A stretch of DNA of 64,000 bases from Rhizophagus irregularis. Taxonomy: Eukaryota; Glomeromycota; Glomeromycetes; Glomerales; Glomeraceae. Under the pieces are notes generated by a model. It did no database searches. It saw only the letters and a list, made by a program, of their open reading frames with translations, and was not told where the DNA came from. The position numbers and the translations under genes are program-made. The DNA lies in NCBI RefSeq assembly GCF_026210795.1, contig NC_089439.1:2108001-2172000 (forward strand), given 5' to 3'. Positions 11,014 through 23,486 of this stretch are shown here, piece after piece. The first letter of the stretch is position 1. Each line of letters starts with the position of its first letter.

Positions 11014-11420
11014 GTTTTATGCATTAAGATTTATTAAGAAATTATTAAGATGCTATGATCACATATTTATGAACCTGTATTATGAGCGCAAATGTTGTAT
11101 TGTTTTTTCATAGATTATATATGATGTAAAGAATATCTACGCAAAGTTTTAAACCTCTGCCATGCATATTCATCTGCTGCAAATTTTATTTATTAATTTA
11201 TTTTATTTTAACTTTTATATTTAATTTTTTTTAACCAAATCCAAGCATTATTGGCCAAGTTGAAAGATTGTAATCAAGATGATTGGCACTGGGATGAGGC
11301 ACCTGAAACATATTGCTTGCATATATTTCCTATAACAGAATAAATCTGATGGAGAAAGTAGTTTAATTATTGAGCGTTAAATGATCGGCAGGTATATTAC
11401 TAAATTAATTAATGATCGGC
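11014..11420. other. Family A 3' flank and intergenic sequence
   Basis: ATGCATTAAGATTTATTAAG just after the 3' signature is shared with the flanks of the 25051-25374 and 35962-36273 genes, so conserved flank travels with the copies. Beyond about 11060 nothing is recognised. Confidence 0.5.
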
Positions 11421-12768
11421 AGGTGATAAAAGCATGTACGACTGACTTGCTTCTTCATTCACCTTAATTGATACTTATTTAGGTTTCACTCACTAAAATC
11501 CGTTATAAATTGCGGAAATTCCTATGCCGATGTGTTATTGTTTGTTACATCAAATTTATTAATTTCTATTTGTAGTATGAAATATTCTAGAAAGGTTTTA
11601 TCTATAAGGGCAATTAAATAAATATAATACAAAAGTATATATTTGTTAAAAAGCGCCAGCGATAATGCTAGCTAAAATCGTACCGGATAAACTTAATTAC
11701 TTACTAGTTAACTGAATTCGATGATCTAAAAATTCATCTCTAGTAAAAATATAAAAAATATAGAGTTAGTGTTGAAGTAACTTTTTTTGAGAAATATTTT
11801 ATTATTTATTTATTTGTTGTACAAATACATGTATACTCGATTTACGACGTAAGTTTTATTTTTGATTATAAAATTTCTTTTCAATTAATCGTTAATTACA
11901 AAAAAAAGGCGTATAAGTTAGTTTTCGTGGCTTATGCTCTTTTACTCTATTGTTTGTCGTGATCGTTTTAGAATGAGAAATTTAATTGTTAGATGCTCAT
12001 GCCCAAAATCATAAGATTATTTTGTAATATATAAAATTTCAACTTATAACCAAATTCGGGTTCTTTCATAGTAAATATATAGTCCAGTTTACAAATCATT
12101 TTATCCTCGATAATGGTATTATGATCTAGTGCTTAAATGTATAAACATAAATGACGAAAAATTCACTTAATAAATATTTTATTTTTGCATAAGTTCATTC
12201 AGTTGCGATAGATTTGTATATTTATATTATCGATATCCTTCACGACACGTTAAATGCCTGGAAAGTAAATTGATAATCTCCTGAGTCCTGCATCCAAATA
12301 TTTGATATTTTCAGTTCACTCATTTTTTGAATATATACACTAGCTAATTTTGCGATGCTTCGTATAAAATAAACTACTTACAGGACGACCATTCATCACA
12401 TTATACTAGCTTGTAAAATAATATTTTTTCTGAATATTTCTGTCATATTTTCAAAAAAAAATAACGAATCTGTTACATGGTCAATCTAAGCAAGTCTATT
12501 TGCTGAATTTGTAACCTCAAATCAGGGAAATTATCTGAGATATTTGTGTGTACAGTAATATTATTACAGTAAATTACATAGAAATAAAAAGCACTAGAAT
12601 AGTAATATTATGTATTTAAACATTAGGAAAATTGAATTTCGACATGAAATAACCCGAAAACATGCTGAAAGATCAACGTGATCGGCAAATCTAATGATTC
12701 TAATTCCACTTTATCTGCGGAGGAATGATAGAATATAAACATGGATTATTAATAGTTATGATGACAAT

Positions 12769-12989
12769 AGAATTAAAGTTCTTGCTGATCCACACAATCT
12801 GCGGACATTGACCCTAATGAACAATCGTTTGTGGGAAAAATCAGTCCAAGCTCATGGCTTGAAAAGGTAGCGGGCTATGCGTAACACCGATCGTCATAAA
12901 ATGCAACGAATTGATGAGGAGTATAATATTTTAACGATTCAGGCGAAATTTCCAAATACAGCAAACAAAAGGATAGATTGAAATAATTT
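12769..12989 (+). pseudogene. Unidentified decayed coding sequence
   Basis: Short frames with coding-like composition remain: SADIDPNEQSFVGKISPSSW followed by LEKVAGYA and a stop (12798-12884), and FNDSGEISKYSKQK (12930-12971). The second peptide is also recoverable, slightly changed, from the duplicate at about 35547-35600 (FKDSGEISKYSRQK). This supports a coding origin before the duplication. No protein family was recognised and no intact frame remains. Confidence 0.4.
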
Positions 12990-13124
12990 TTTTGAATATC
13001 ATTTTCAGATATAGTTTCGATTGGTAAAGGCTGAAACCTCCTCGTTACCATAATATATAATAATAAACAATTTGCACCGTTAGATCAATAATGATTACGG
13101 CAATATCCGTAATAAAACAGAGTA

Positions 13125-13278
13125 CAGTCAACCCTCGATATAACGAACGGAGGGTTTCATCTCAAATTCGTTATATAAGATTATAAGCGAAGAATTTAAA
13201 GAATTTAATTGGCTGATTCGTTTAAATGTCATGTTATCGAAGTATCAAAAGCAAGTTTGTTACATCGAGGATTGACTG
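13125..13278. mobile_element. Tc1/mariner- or pogo-type MITE
   Basis: The ends CAGTCAACCCTCGATATAAC and ATCGAGGATTGACTG are inverted copies, each flanked by TA. At 154 bp and without an ORF it would be a non-autonomous element. Relatives lie at 14985-15065 (one end only) and 55678-55819. Confidence 0.75.
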
Positions 13279-13824
13279 TAGGTTGTTATATCTGTATTTT
13301 AATGAAACGTCAGATAATAATGTTCTTTAATTAAATAATTTACTTAATTCTCAGTAATAGTACACGAATCCTACATATGATTGTAGCTTACTATTTGCGC
13401 CATGTAATTTCTTGAGTAAAGTTAATTTTACAACGAAAAATATCAGCCAAAAATCTAGTATGCCAACAATAAGATTATATGTTGTTATTAATTATACATT
13501 AAGTCCAAATATCTTAAATTTCATTGTGATTTATAGCGAATCGCGCTTTCCTTTTATAACTGTTGACTAATTTTTCTTTTTTTAGAAATAAAAAAAAAAT
13601 TAAAATTTCTGTAAGAATTATTTACTTTTATGTAGTTTTTATGTTTAAATACATAATATTACTATTGGAATTACTCTAGTATTTTTTCTATGTAATTTAC
13701 TGGTAAAAATTCTATGCTTAAAATTACAAATTTTTAAGTGATAAACTTCTGAAAAATGGTAGTTAATATTTAATGAGTGACACGCTCCAGGGGATTACCC
13801 ATTAATTTCATGGGAAAGGAACAT

Positions 13825-13857
13825 TAGGGTTTTTTTCCCGAAGGGAAAAAACCCCTA
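13825..13857. repeat. Short hairpin
   Basis: TAGGGTTTTTTTCCC and its inverted partner GGGAAAAAACCCCTA are separated only by GAA. It lies upstream of the decayed family A copy at 14134. No function is assigned. Confidence 0.5.
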
Positions 13858-14133
13858 TTATTCCCAACTCCCAAATAATACTAATTTACTATCCGACGTA
13901 TTTGTATGATTGTATCACTATACAGTATTTATAAATGAATAACTTATAAACCCTATATTTTTTTCTATAGCAACTCATAGTTCCCAGTAAAAAAGTCTAT
14001 CCGTTTTTTAAATTTATCGATTTTTCGTGAATGGATCCGTGAAAGGAGTTTTTACAGAAATAACGGAATTTTTTATAGGGATTATATTTAATAAATAATA
14101 AGCTTTGCTCCTACTTTTTTTGCTTTCGTTATA

Positions 14134-14280
14134 ATGTCATCAAAAATTTATGGACAAAAAACTTACGAAACACCTCCATGTGTTCATCAAAAATTCAGTC
14201 CGAAAATAAAATAAAAAACCTCCGAAGATTGTCCGGATTGTAAAGAAAAGAGCGATGACAAACTTTAGTAAATAAAATAG
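14134..14280 (+). pseudogene. Family A pseudogene, N-terminal remnant
   Basis: The start reads MSSKIYGQKTYETPPCVHQK, clearly the family N-terminus, but reaches a stop at the AATAAAATAA stretch. A CPDCKEKSD-like CxxC remnant follows in another frame at about 14238, and the core is deleted altogether. The leader before the ATG is related to the shared promoter but interrupted. The equivalent position in the duplicate segment carries the intact 35962-36273 gene, so one member of the pair decayed. Confidence 0.7.
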
Positions 14281-14984
14281 AACTTTTTACGCTAATTTTC
14301 CATTTCCTTTTATTTAAACAAATAATAAATAGTGTTTTTTAACATTTGGGTACTGCTTGTTTTTGATGGTCTAATTTTATTATCGATAAATTTCAAATTT
14401 CAAGCGTTAAAAAACTAACTTGATATACTTCCCTTTCTAATAAGTTCATGCAAGTTACGAACAATTTGATTTTACTGAAACAATAGCGAGTGCACGGAAA
14501 TATCTGAACGAATCTAAATGAGTTTCTATTATCACAACAAAAGTAAAAAAAGATTAGAAATATAATTTTTACCGGTAAATTTAAAATTTCGCCAGCCTTA
14601 TAAAATTTCTAATGATTGATTCTTAACATAAAAATATTAGTTAGTTAAACAAATGTAATAATTCGCTCGGACAACATTTCATTATTGGTTCTTTATTCAC
14701 TTAATAAATGGTGATGCAAATTAGAAAATGTATTTTATTCGTCTTCGTCAAATTCAGAACTCAATTAAAAAAAAAGTACTGATAAGTTATAATATATTAT
14801 CATTACACTTATGAAAAGCAGCCAGTGCTTATCAAGTAAATCCGTTAATATTAGTTACTGGATAGGGATGTTAGAATATTACCGAACTGTAAGACAGTTT
14901 GGATGATATTTTAACATGATCCATATCCAATTGTGTTATTATGCAGACGTCCATCAGCCAAGATCATGCTTCATATACAGTCAA

Positions 14985-15065
14985 CCCTTAATGTAACGAA
15001 GTAATTATTGATCATGAGAAATTCGTTAATACCATAACGAATTCGGTATAGTGGGAAAATTTTAC
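14985..15065. mobile_element. Truncated Tc1/mariner-type MITE end
   Basis: TACAGTCAACCCTTAATGTAAC matches the left end of the element at 13125. TATAGTGGGAAAAT near 15050 matches the interior of the one at 55678. No right terminal repeat was found, so only part of the element remains. Confidence 0.55.
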
Positions 15066-15447
15066 ATATGCGCACATTTGTAAAACGTCATGATCATGAA
15101 ATTGCGAAAAATAAATCATTCATCTAAATAGATTAAAGTAGTAAATTTGCTTATTTGAGATTAAAAAATTTGTTATAAAAAGGGTTATTTTGTATATGTG
15201 TGCTATAAAGATTATTTTGTTAAATAATATATCGCGTTTAACGACAGTTGAGCCTAGTATGTTATTTTGACTTTGCGAAATCACTAGCCACTAACTTATC
15301 TTCTTCATTAAAGATAATATTATTATAAGTTAACGTTATTACTGGCATAATAAGATTGAACTAAATCAGTTAAAGTTTTACCGGTTGGGAAAGAGTGTTT
15401 TGGCTATATGAGATAGTGATCAGGATCAAAAAATTCGAAAACGAATA

Positions 15448-15823
15448 ATTTTTGTGTTTGAAAAAATTTATGGGGTTGGCCTTTATAGTGATTTTGAAAT
15501 AAAAGATTGAATAATCTTGAAAATTCTGCTACAGAACAAAAGCAAGAGACCGAAATTATTAACAGTTACTTGCGCAGTTTAGCAGTTTTGGATGAAATTA
15601 TTAAAGCAGGAGAATTACTGGGAGGAAAAGAAAAAGAAGGATAGTTTCAAATTTACGTTTTTAGCCATCGGTCATATAATTTTTCATCGTTGTTACTAAT
15701 TCATTATCAACATTATCAAAGGAAGAATTAATAAAATTATTGGTTCAGCTTAATAATAATCGATTAAATTTTAACGATTCATTACATGCTGTGAATATTT
15801 TGAATAAAAAAAACCTAGAATAA
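15448..15823 (+). pseudogene. Unidentified decayed coding sequence
   Basis: Three consecutive coding-like segments lie in three different frames: IFVFEKIYGVGLYSDFEIKD (from 15448), a segment containing EQKQETEIINSYLRSLAVLD and ending KEKEG-stop (to 15644), and a leucine- and asparagine-rich segment containing LSKEELIKLLVQLNNNRLNF and ending NKKNLE-stop (stop at 15821-15823). Their composition differs sharply from the surrounding junk, which suggests a gene broken by at least two frameshifts, or exons with unrecognised introns. No known domain was identified. Confidence 0.45.
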
Positions 15824-16299
15824 AATTTATACTTTATAATGGATATAATATATTGCAGGTGTATTTATGTGAAGAAAAATCATGTATAGAATAATCTTAA
15901 AATTTATGTAAAAATCATTAATTTAATTACGTTAAAATTTCGAATACTAATCATTTGAAAAATGTAACATATGATTCTATTTTAAATCCGCACGTAACTT
16001 TATCGAAAGTATAATTTTATATGGACATCTTTATAGCACAGCTGTAGTTACCGTGAACCATTTTTATAGTAAATGAATTAACGATTTTACGCGCTTTTAC
16101 TATCATATCGGATCATAAAGCAATAACTTTTATGGAAGGTCAATAATGATTTGTTTTATTCATACCATAAACTACCCCGAGAACATAATAACATAATTCT
16201 GAAATGATAACAGATAATATACAGGCAACGGATCTTTGATAAACTGGAACCTTTCGATGTATCGGAACGATTATTTAATATAGTATAGTATAATTTACG

Positions 16300-17240
16300 T
16301 CGAATTTTCTAATGAAATAGATGAATTTGGTTTATTGAAATTGCCTGGCTTTGCAAGTAAAAATAACTACAAACCATTTTCATTTTTTTTACAAGATCAA
16401 AATCCTATTTTTTTTTTGAAAAAAAAGTTATCCTTAGAGAATACAATAAAAGCTTACACAAATAAGACGAAATAAATCGAATAAAAATTCATTATAAGAG
16501 TGAATTTGCATTAAATTTAGACGATTTCTATTTTGTACACGGGGTGACGGGTGTTCAAACACGGGTTTCCAAAAAAGTAAATTTTCTATTCTGATCATTT
16601 AATGTTGGGCAGAATTAATTAAACGAAAAAAAAACAGGAAAAAAAGAATTTGCCAAAATCAACTTTGACGCTTTAAGTAAACTTACCGAACAGACAAAAA
16701 TACGTATACTGCATATTCCTTTTAAATTATATTTATTAAAATTTATTTTTTTTACATTAACTTTATAATAAAGTCACGTGATACGTTTATGAATACAGTG
16801 TAAATTAAGAAATTTTCTTAAATGACGAAATTTATATCTTACTAAAATCTTAATCGTAAGGGTTAAATTAGAATATATAATCCTAAACAAAAAATAATCC
16901 TAAAATTTCTACCTAAGACCAAAATGCAAATTGCATCTATTTAACAAAATATTAAGGTATGAATATTTAAAAAAAACTTATATACAATGTCCTATAATTT
17001 AAAGACTGCCATCTTATAAAAACTAAAACTATTGTGTTTATCAGTTTATGGTGTAATAAAAAGCACAAATTTTTCATAATATTTTCTGATATAGAGATGA
17101 AGTTCCAAAAATTTACGATATGAAAATATATTTTAATGAAACAATGAAGAAGTCGCTGAACATCCAGCAGATAACATTTTCAATGGAATTTGTAATTGTG
17201 ATAGATTTTAACTTTGAATTTCTAATTGTTGTAAAAGTGT
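16300..17240 (-). pseudogene. Family B remnant with its conserved 3' flank
   Basis: At about 17105-17230 the plus strand repeats the pattern of the 29 kb family B gene (AACAATGAAGA, CTGAACATCCAGCAG, then TTTTCAATGGAATT). It therefore carries, on the minus strand, the end of a family B ORF with an internal deletion. The 3' flank down to about 16300 also resembles the flank at 28560-29180. A degraded form of the 3' signature (TGATAAACACAA on the minus strand) lies near 17040. No start or full frame survives. Confidence 0.6.
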
Positions 17241-17411
17241 ATCTGATTTCCTTCAAAAATTTAAACATCCATTTTCTAAAACCTTCTCGTATAATAAATA
17301 GCATTTTCTATATTTTTATCAGTTCCTTCGCCTCCTTCATATAAATATGCAAGATTTTTTTGCGCATTGAGAATTACTCTATTTTGTAATAAATAATAGT
17401 ATTTACTTTAT

Positions 17412-20400
17412 TCATTTCAGTCCCAATTCATTCATAAAGGTATCGACTTTATATTGAGCATCACTAAATCCTTGATCTGCCGATTTTTTGTAAAATTCAA
17501 ATGCTCTAACTTTATTTTTACAGACACCCTTGCCTAATTCATAAAAATTACCTAACTTAAATAATGGTAATTTATTATCATCTTCTGCGGCTTTATGGTA
17601 CCAATTATTAACTTCGCCTAAATCGCTTGCTAGCTTCTCATCATTTTCAATAGGATCAACTTGAATATTACTGCCAGCTGCCTCATTATATAATTCAAAT
17701 CCTTTTTCTTTATCAATTTCAGTTCCAATACCATTTACATAGTAATATCCGAGTTGAAATTTTGCACTTATATGTCCATTTTCAGCTGATTTCTTATTAT
17801 ATTCAAATGCTTTGATTTCATCTTTCTTAACACCATTTCCTAATTCATAACATTCACCTAAGCTATATTGTGCTACTCTATTTCCATTTTCTGCCGCTTT
17901 ATTATACCAATAAAAAGCTTTCTCCAAATTTTTCTTGGTTCCTTCACCATTTCCATACAAAAATCCCAAGCTATTTTGTGCATAATTATTACCATTTTCA
18001 GCTGCAATTTTATAATATTCAAATGCATTTGCTTTATCGATTTCTGTCCCAATTCCTTCATAATAACAATGTCCAAGTTGATATTGAGCATCTACATATC
18101 CTTTTACAGCTGCTAATTTATATAATTCAAATGCTATTGTTTTATTGATTTCAGTTCCAATTCCTTTATCAAAACAATATCCAAGTTGATATAAAGCATC
18201 CAAATCCCCCTTTTCAGCTGCTATTTTATAGTATTCAAATGCTTTTCTTTCATTTTTTTCAACACCTTTTCCATAATTATAGCAATTGCCAAGATTGTAT
18301 TGTGCCACTATATTTCCATTTTCTGCCGCAATGTTATACCAGTAAATAGCCTTTTCTAAATTCATTTCTGTACCTTCACCATATTCATATAAGAATCCTA
18401 AACTATTTTGTGCAAAATTCTCTCCTTTTTCAGCCGCTATTTTATATAATTTAAATGCCTTTTTCTTATTGATTACAGTTCCAATTCCTTTATCATAACA
18501 ATTTCCAAGTTTTGAATTCATATTTATATCATCAACAAATATTTTAGAATAGTCAAAATCTTTTCGCTTATTTATTTCAATTTCTTTATTACTAGATAGA
18601 TATTTGCTTTCTTTAGCCAATTTATTAAATAATTCAAATGCTTTTCTCTCATCTTTATCAACCCCTTCTCCGTATGCATAATGCTCACCTAATATAAATT
18701 GTGCATGCTTATATCCTTTTTCGGCTATTATCTTTGCAAATTCAAATGCTTTTACTCTATCTATTTCAGTTCCAAACCCAAAATCATAACAATAAATAAG
18801 TTGAGACTGTGCATTTATATATCCTTGTTTAGCAGATTTCATATATAATTCAAATGACTTTCTTAAATCTTGTCTTACACCATCTCCTAATTGATAGCAT
18901 CCACCTAAATTATATTGTGCAAATTTACATCCATTTTCTGCTGCTTTTTGAAAAAAATAAAGTGATTTTTCATAATTAGTTTTCAATAATAATTTCCCAA
19001 TACAATATAATCCAAATCGACTTAAGCTTTTGTGAAATAATACTTTATAAAGATTAATTTTTTTTGATTTATCTGTTTCAACTCTCGTTTTCACATTATA
19101 ATATTTTTTGAGATTATTTTTTGCTATAATAGTATTTCCATTATTTGCTGCTTTTTCATACCAACATTTGGCTTGTATTGTATCCACCCCCGTTCCAATT
19201 CCTTGATAATAACAATCACCAAGTTGCAATTGAGCATCAGAGAATTCTTGTTTTGCTAATGTTTCATAATAATTAAATGCTTTAATTTCATCTTTATCAA
19301 CTCCTTTTCCTAATCTATAGCAATTAGCAAGAGAAAATTTTGCAGTAGCATTTCCATTATCGGCTGCTATATTATACCAATTAACAGATTCTTTTTCATT
19401 TTGTACAGTTCCAATACCAAATTCATAACAATTTCCTAAATAAAATTGCCCAATAACACTTCCATTTTCTACGGATTTTTGATACCAATGAAATGCCAAT
19501 TTTATATTACAGGTAGTTCCATATCCATCATAATAACATTTAGCAAGATATACTTGTGCAATTGAATAATTATCCTCTGCCGCTTTTGAAAACCATTCAA
19601 ATGCTTTAATGTCATCTTCTACGCCAATATTATAATAGTAAAATAATCCAAGAAACCAAATATATTGTGTTTTATCTTGATTTTCTGATAACCATTTTAT
19701 AAGTTGATCTGTAGTTTGATTTGTTTGTAATATTTGTTTACTTATCAATTGTTGAGCTTGATCAAAAGTTATACCATTATCATGTTTTTTAATAATGAAT
19801 GCAATTAGCTTATCAACATCAAGAAAATTAATTAGACTTATCGATGATCCTGTTACTTGATTTACTTGATCTGATGCATTTGCATTTGATGGACTTCCAT
19901 ATTTTTGATTCGAGGCCATTCTATTTTCATCTTCTTTTATAATGTTTGATTCATCTTTTGATATTATTATTTCATTAATTGAACCCTCGAATTTTTTGTT
20001 TGAACCAGATGGTATACTATTTAGTTCGCTATTTGGCATTAATTCGTCATTTAAATCCTTGGTTCTTTTGCTTGATTCTGAAATTATTTCATCTTCGTTC
20101 CTCGAATGGGTTTCTTTTTTTTCATTAGTATGATCAGTGGTTGTATCAATTTCTATTATTGATTTAAGAGTTGAAACAACTTCCCGTATATTTGGACGTT
20201 TATTTGGTTCACCTCTCCAACATTCTAATCAATTTAAAAATAAATAATTCAATTAACATACAGTATATAAAAAAAAATATCGATTAAAAAAATTTAATTG
20301 ACTTTTACCTCTATATAGGTCACTATATTTTACAGGAGTTCCGTCAATAATTTTTTCTCTTTTACCCTTTAATATTGATAACATTAGACTTACGCTATGA

Positions 20401-21336
20401 TCAACTTCATGGAAAGGCTTATATCCACTTGAAATTTGCCATAATAAAACTCCAACGCTGTATACATCAGATTTTTTATTTAATTTATATTTTTCTTTAT
20501 CATCAAAACTTTTTGGATCCACATAAGGCATTACGCCAAGTACTTTTGATGTAGAACTTGATGCTTCAATAATTTTTTTTGATAAACCAAAGTCCGCTAA
20601 TTTAATATTTTTCTGATTTATAAGAATATTGTCTCCATGCTTTATTACAAAAAAAAAACCGAATTAAATCAATTACAGTAAATCAATTAAATAAAAAAAA
20701 AGTATAATTTTTATATTACCAAATCACGATGAATAATATCTTCCCCATGTAGAAATTCTATAGCACTAGCCAGCTGCGACGCTAAGTGATATTTGTCACT
20801 CCAATCAAGTTCACTAAAATGGTCGGTTAAATACGTATTCAATGTGCCGCTATCGGCATATTCCAATACAAAGGAGCAATTTTGGATTGCATCTTAATAA
20901 AATAAGCTTTTAATAATAAGAAAGTAGGTTTTATTACGTTATATACAAATATTTAAAACTTACCGAATTTTACATTTGTGATTCCGTATAGTCGTATAAT
21001 ATTTTCATGACAATCAACACTTCGGTGTAGTTTTAACTATATAAAATTAGTTAATTTTATTTAATCGAAGTTTTTTAAAATAATTAAATTATATACCTCT
21101 TTTAAAACTTCTTCAAAAGTTTGTTTATTATTAACGTTAACAAAGGATTTCAAAGCGAAAAGACGATTGGAGTTTTCCAAATTAACACGATAAACATTTC
21201 CGTACGAACCACTTCCTTTCCATTGAATATCTTTGAAGCTTTGATATTCATATAATTTGATGTTTTCATTGTCAATTGATTTCTTCAACCAATCAATGTA
21301 ATAATTTAAATCTTTTGTTTTGGTATCTTTTGACAT
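17412..21336 (-). CDS. Sel1-repeat protein kinase (TKL-type), five exons
   Basis: Exons in minus-strand order are 21336-21097, 21036-20964, 20892-20720, 20639-20309 and 20224-17412, joining in frame to 1209 residues. All four introns are GT-AG (60, 71, 80 and 84 nt). Kinase domain, about residues 35-295: glycine loop GSGSYGNV (41-48), lysine in ALK (63), HRDLHGDN catalytic loop (159-166, Asp161 and Asn166), DFG (178-180), and MPYVDP in place of the usual APE region (199-204). All residues expected of an active kinase are present. An acidic, Ser/Thr-rich linker follows. About 19 Sel1-like repeats then fill residues ~480-1195, presumably a scaffold for protein partners. There is no signal peptide or membrane segment, so it is probably cytoplasmic. 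The stop overlaps AATAAA (17412-17407). By family knowledge this is one of the expanded Glomeromycotina Sel1 kinases; its substrate is unknown. Confidence 0.92.
17430..19640 (-). repeat. Sel1-repeat coding array
   Basis: The 3' part of the kinase gene is made of degenerate units of about 36 codons, with the pattern A-YxLGxCYxxGxGTxxDxxKAF-xYxxAAExG. About 19 units are visible, two or three of them strongly decayed (around residues 620-650 and 790-820 of the protein). The units are diverged at DNA level, so this is an old array and not a recent expansion. Confidence 0.85.
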
Positions 21337-22960
21337 TTTTTTTTATTTTTTTTTATTTTTTTTTTTAAGAAAGAAAAAATAAACTAGGTATTTCAATGAT
21401 TGCGAAATTAGTAATTATTGAGCTGTCGTGTAAATCATTCTTATTCCGTCTTTTGATTGTAATAAAAAGGATTCATATGATCATCTGAATGCACATGTAT
21501 GTAACTATTGTAACATGTAACATGTAAGTAGCACAACTTTTGCATTAAGGATAAGCTGTCTGGGTTTTATATATTGAATTTTAAAATAAATAATATAAAA
21601 AAAAAAGAATTTTTCCAAAATTTTTTAAAAAAAGTTTTTGATCAATGAATTAATGATAATCTGTTGTATAAAAAATATTTTAAATAAGAAAATCACTAAT
21701 TTTTTGGTTTTATTTAGGACATTCTCAATAAGTGATTGATGATTGGTCAAAAAAAAAAAAAAAAAAAAATATCAGAAAGTTTCAAGAGAGGATTTTTTCG
21801 ATATAGAATTATTTTTTTAAGAAATTTTTAAAATAAATAATAGAGAATATGATACAAATATGACTTAATATCAACCTATAAAAAAGGTATTGTATGCTCA
21901 AGCTTATAATTCTATTGATTTCGTCACAATGACACTATGACTCCATAATCCTATCCCTTCTTTTTTGAAACATTTGATTTAAAGAAAATCCTTTTAGGAC
22001 TCTTCTTCTAAACCTATTTACACTAATCACTATTGCTTATTTCATAGACAAATTAGTGGCTTCAGCGATGATTAAGGTTAAAATTTAAAGCTAAAAATTA
22101 TAAACAAATTCCATCAAAATCAAAGAAATAAATCAATGAAATTTGATGTTAATGATCAGCTATGTCGGTTACAGGACCGAATGATCGGTGAAAACGACCA
22201 CTACTGCTGAGAATAAATATCAAACAAGAAGAAATGAAATCACTAATAAATGTTATTAACAGTTAAAGTCTAATCACAACACAAGGCAAATATCATCATG
22301 TTATTTTTTACTGTAGCTAGTTATATTGTAATTTTTTCTTTTTATATTTTTTAAATTTGAGCACTACCGACTCTTTAACAACTCTCAAAGTAAGATTACA
22401 ATAAAGAAGTTAAATTAGGAAATTTTTACGTTCATAATAGCTAATATCACATTCGGAAAATTCTGGATCATGTATATGTGCAATATGCAACGAAGCCAAG
22501 AAAAAAAATCTTAATCATTTAGGCGTCACCAAAAAAAAGAAGCTAATAATCTTTTTTTTAACGTATTATTTTGAAAGATATCATTTATTATCAAAAAAAA
22601 AACAAAATAATGTATAAATAGATTGATAATCATTTTGAAGAATAATACACCAAAAGATTATTTCGTTTTATTTATGTATTTATTTATTTTAATAAAAATG
22701 GATATGATGAAATATTATCTACATCTCTAAAAGTACAAGAAGTCGTTGATAAAGTCATTTATCGATCAATGAGTCGATAGAACCCAACTTGAAATGGATA
22801 AACATTATTATGTCGTAAACTACCATTATTTGCGATGCACCACACAATTCAGTACGAATACGTTATTTGTCACACCATTTTATTTTTTATTTTTATTTTT
22901 AAAATCCATGTGAACAAGATTACAGAAAAAAAGCCAAACGTTATCTAAACTATGCTATAA
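21337..22960. other. Kinase upstream region and AT-rich intergenic sequence
   Basis: An A-rich leader (T-rich on the plus strand, 21337-21366) lies directly before the kinase ATG. No TATA box comparable to the family A promoters was seen. The rest is A/T-rich with no recognised element. Confidence 0.45.
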
Positions 22961-22965
22961 TCAAA

Positions 22966-23080
22966 CCACCGCCCGAGGACAGCGCCACCCTGGTGCGAAA
23001 TAAAGGGACCGTGGGGAGTCAGCTAAAGCATTCCCACCCACCTAACACTAGGAAGAAGCTAAAGGGATAATAAAAGTAAA
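22966..23080. other. G+C-rich island of unknown identity
   Basis: About 115 bp are far richer in G+C than the surroundings (for example CACCGCCCGAGGACAGCG, GGGACCGTGGGGAGTCAGC and ATTCCCACCCACCTAACACT). Neither strand gives a convincing coding frame or tRNA fold by eye. It could be a fragment of a repeated element or a structured RNA gene. Confidence 0.35.
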
Positions 23081-23486
23081 AATGGTCTATGGGGATCTAA
23101 TAAAATTAAAATTAGGTAAATATTGACAAATTGTGAATAAGAGAGTATCTCTATAAGATTCCCAAGTACCACTATGTAAAAAATTGCAAGTGGTCCACCT
23201 AATGTTATTTGTCACATCATGTACTCACGTACTCACTAAGTAATTCCGCAGCAAGTCACGTGATAGCGAGAAGGGAATACCTGTTGAAAGATCAACAAGG
23301 TTTTCAAAATAAAAAATCAGTAACGCTAACACGACTTTATTTATTCCAATAATAGTTTTCTACTGTTCTTTATTTCGGAAAACAGTTTTACTATAAACTT
23401 TATCAAATAAAATATTTGATATTAAAGCAAAACAATTCATTATATAAAAATAAAATAGATTATCTACAGCCATTCTACGATAACTA

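Larger units (their letters stand above)
11420..14720 (+). repeat. Segmental duplication SD1, copy 1
   Basis: Blocks in this region occur in the same order and orientation at about 35160-37490. They include AATACAAAAGTATATATTTG with ACCGGATAAACTTAATTAC (11620-11700 and 35345-35430), the GATTCAGGCGAAATTTCC region (12935 and 35551), a family A copy (14134 and 35962), TTTTTGATGGTCTAATTTTA (about 14360 and 36635) and ATTGGTTCTTTATTCA-like sequence near the end. The spacing differs because of insertions and deletions, including the small element at 13125. Confidence 0.75.

Noticed and set aside
17868-18148. Plus-strand open frames inside the kinase gene
   Set aside because: They are antisense readings of the repetitive Sel1 codons of the minus-strand gene.
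20253-20531. A separate 92-residue gene starting MPYVDPK on the minus strand
   Set aside because: It is the middle of the kinase domain read past a donor splice site into intron 4; the GT-AG model joins it to the rest of the kinase.
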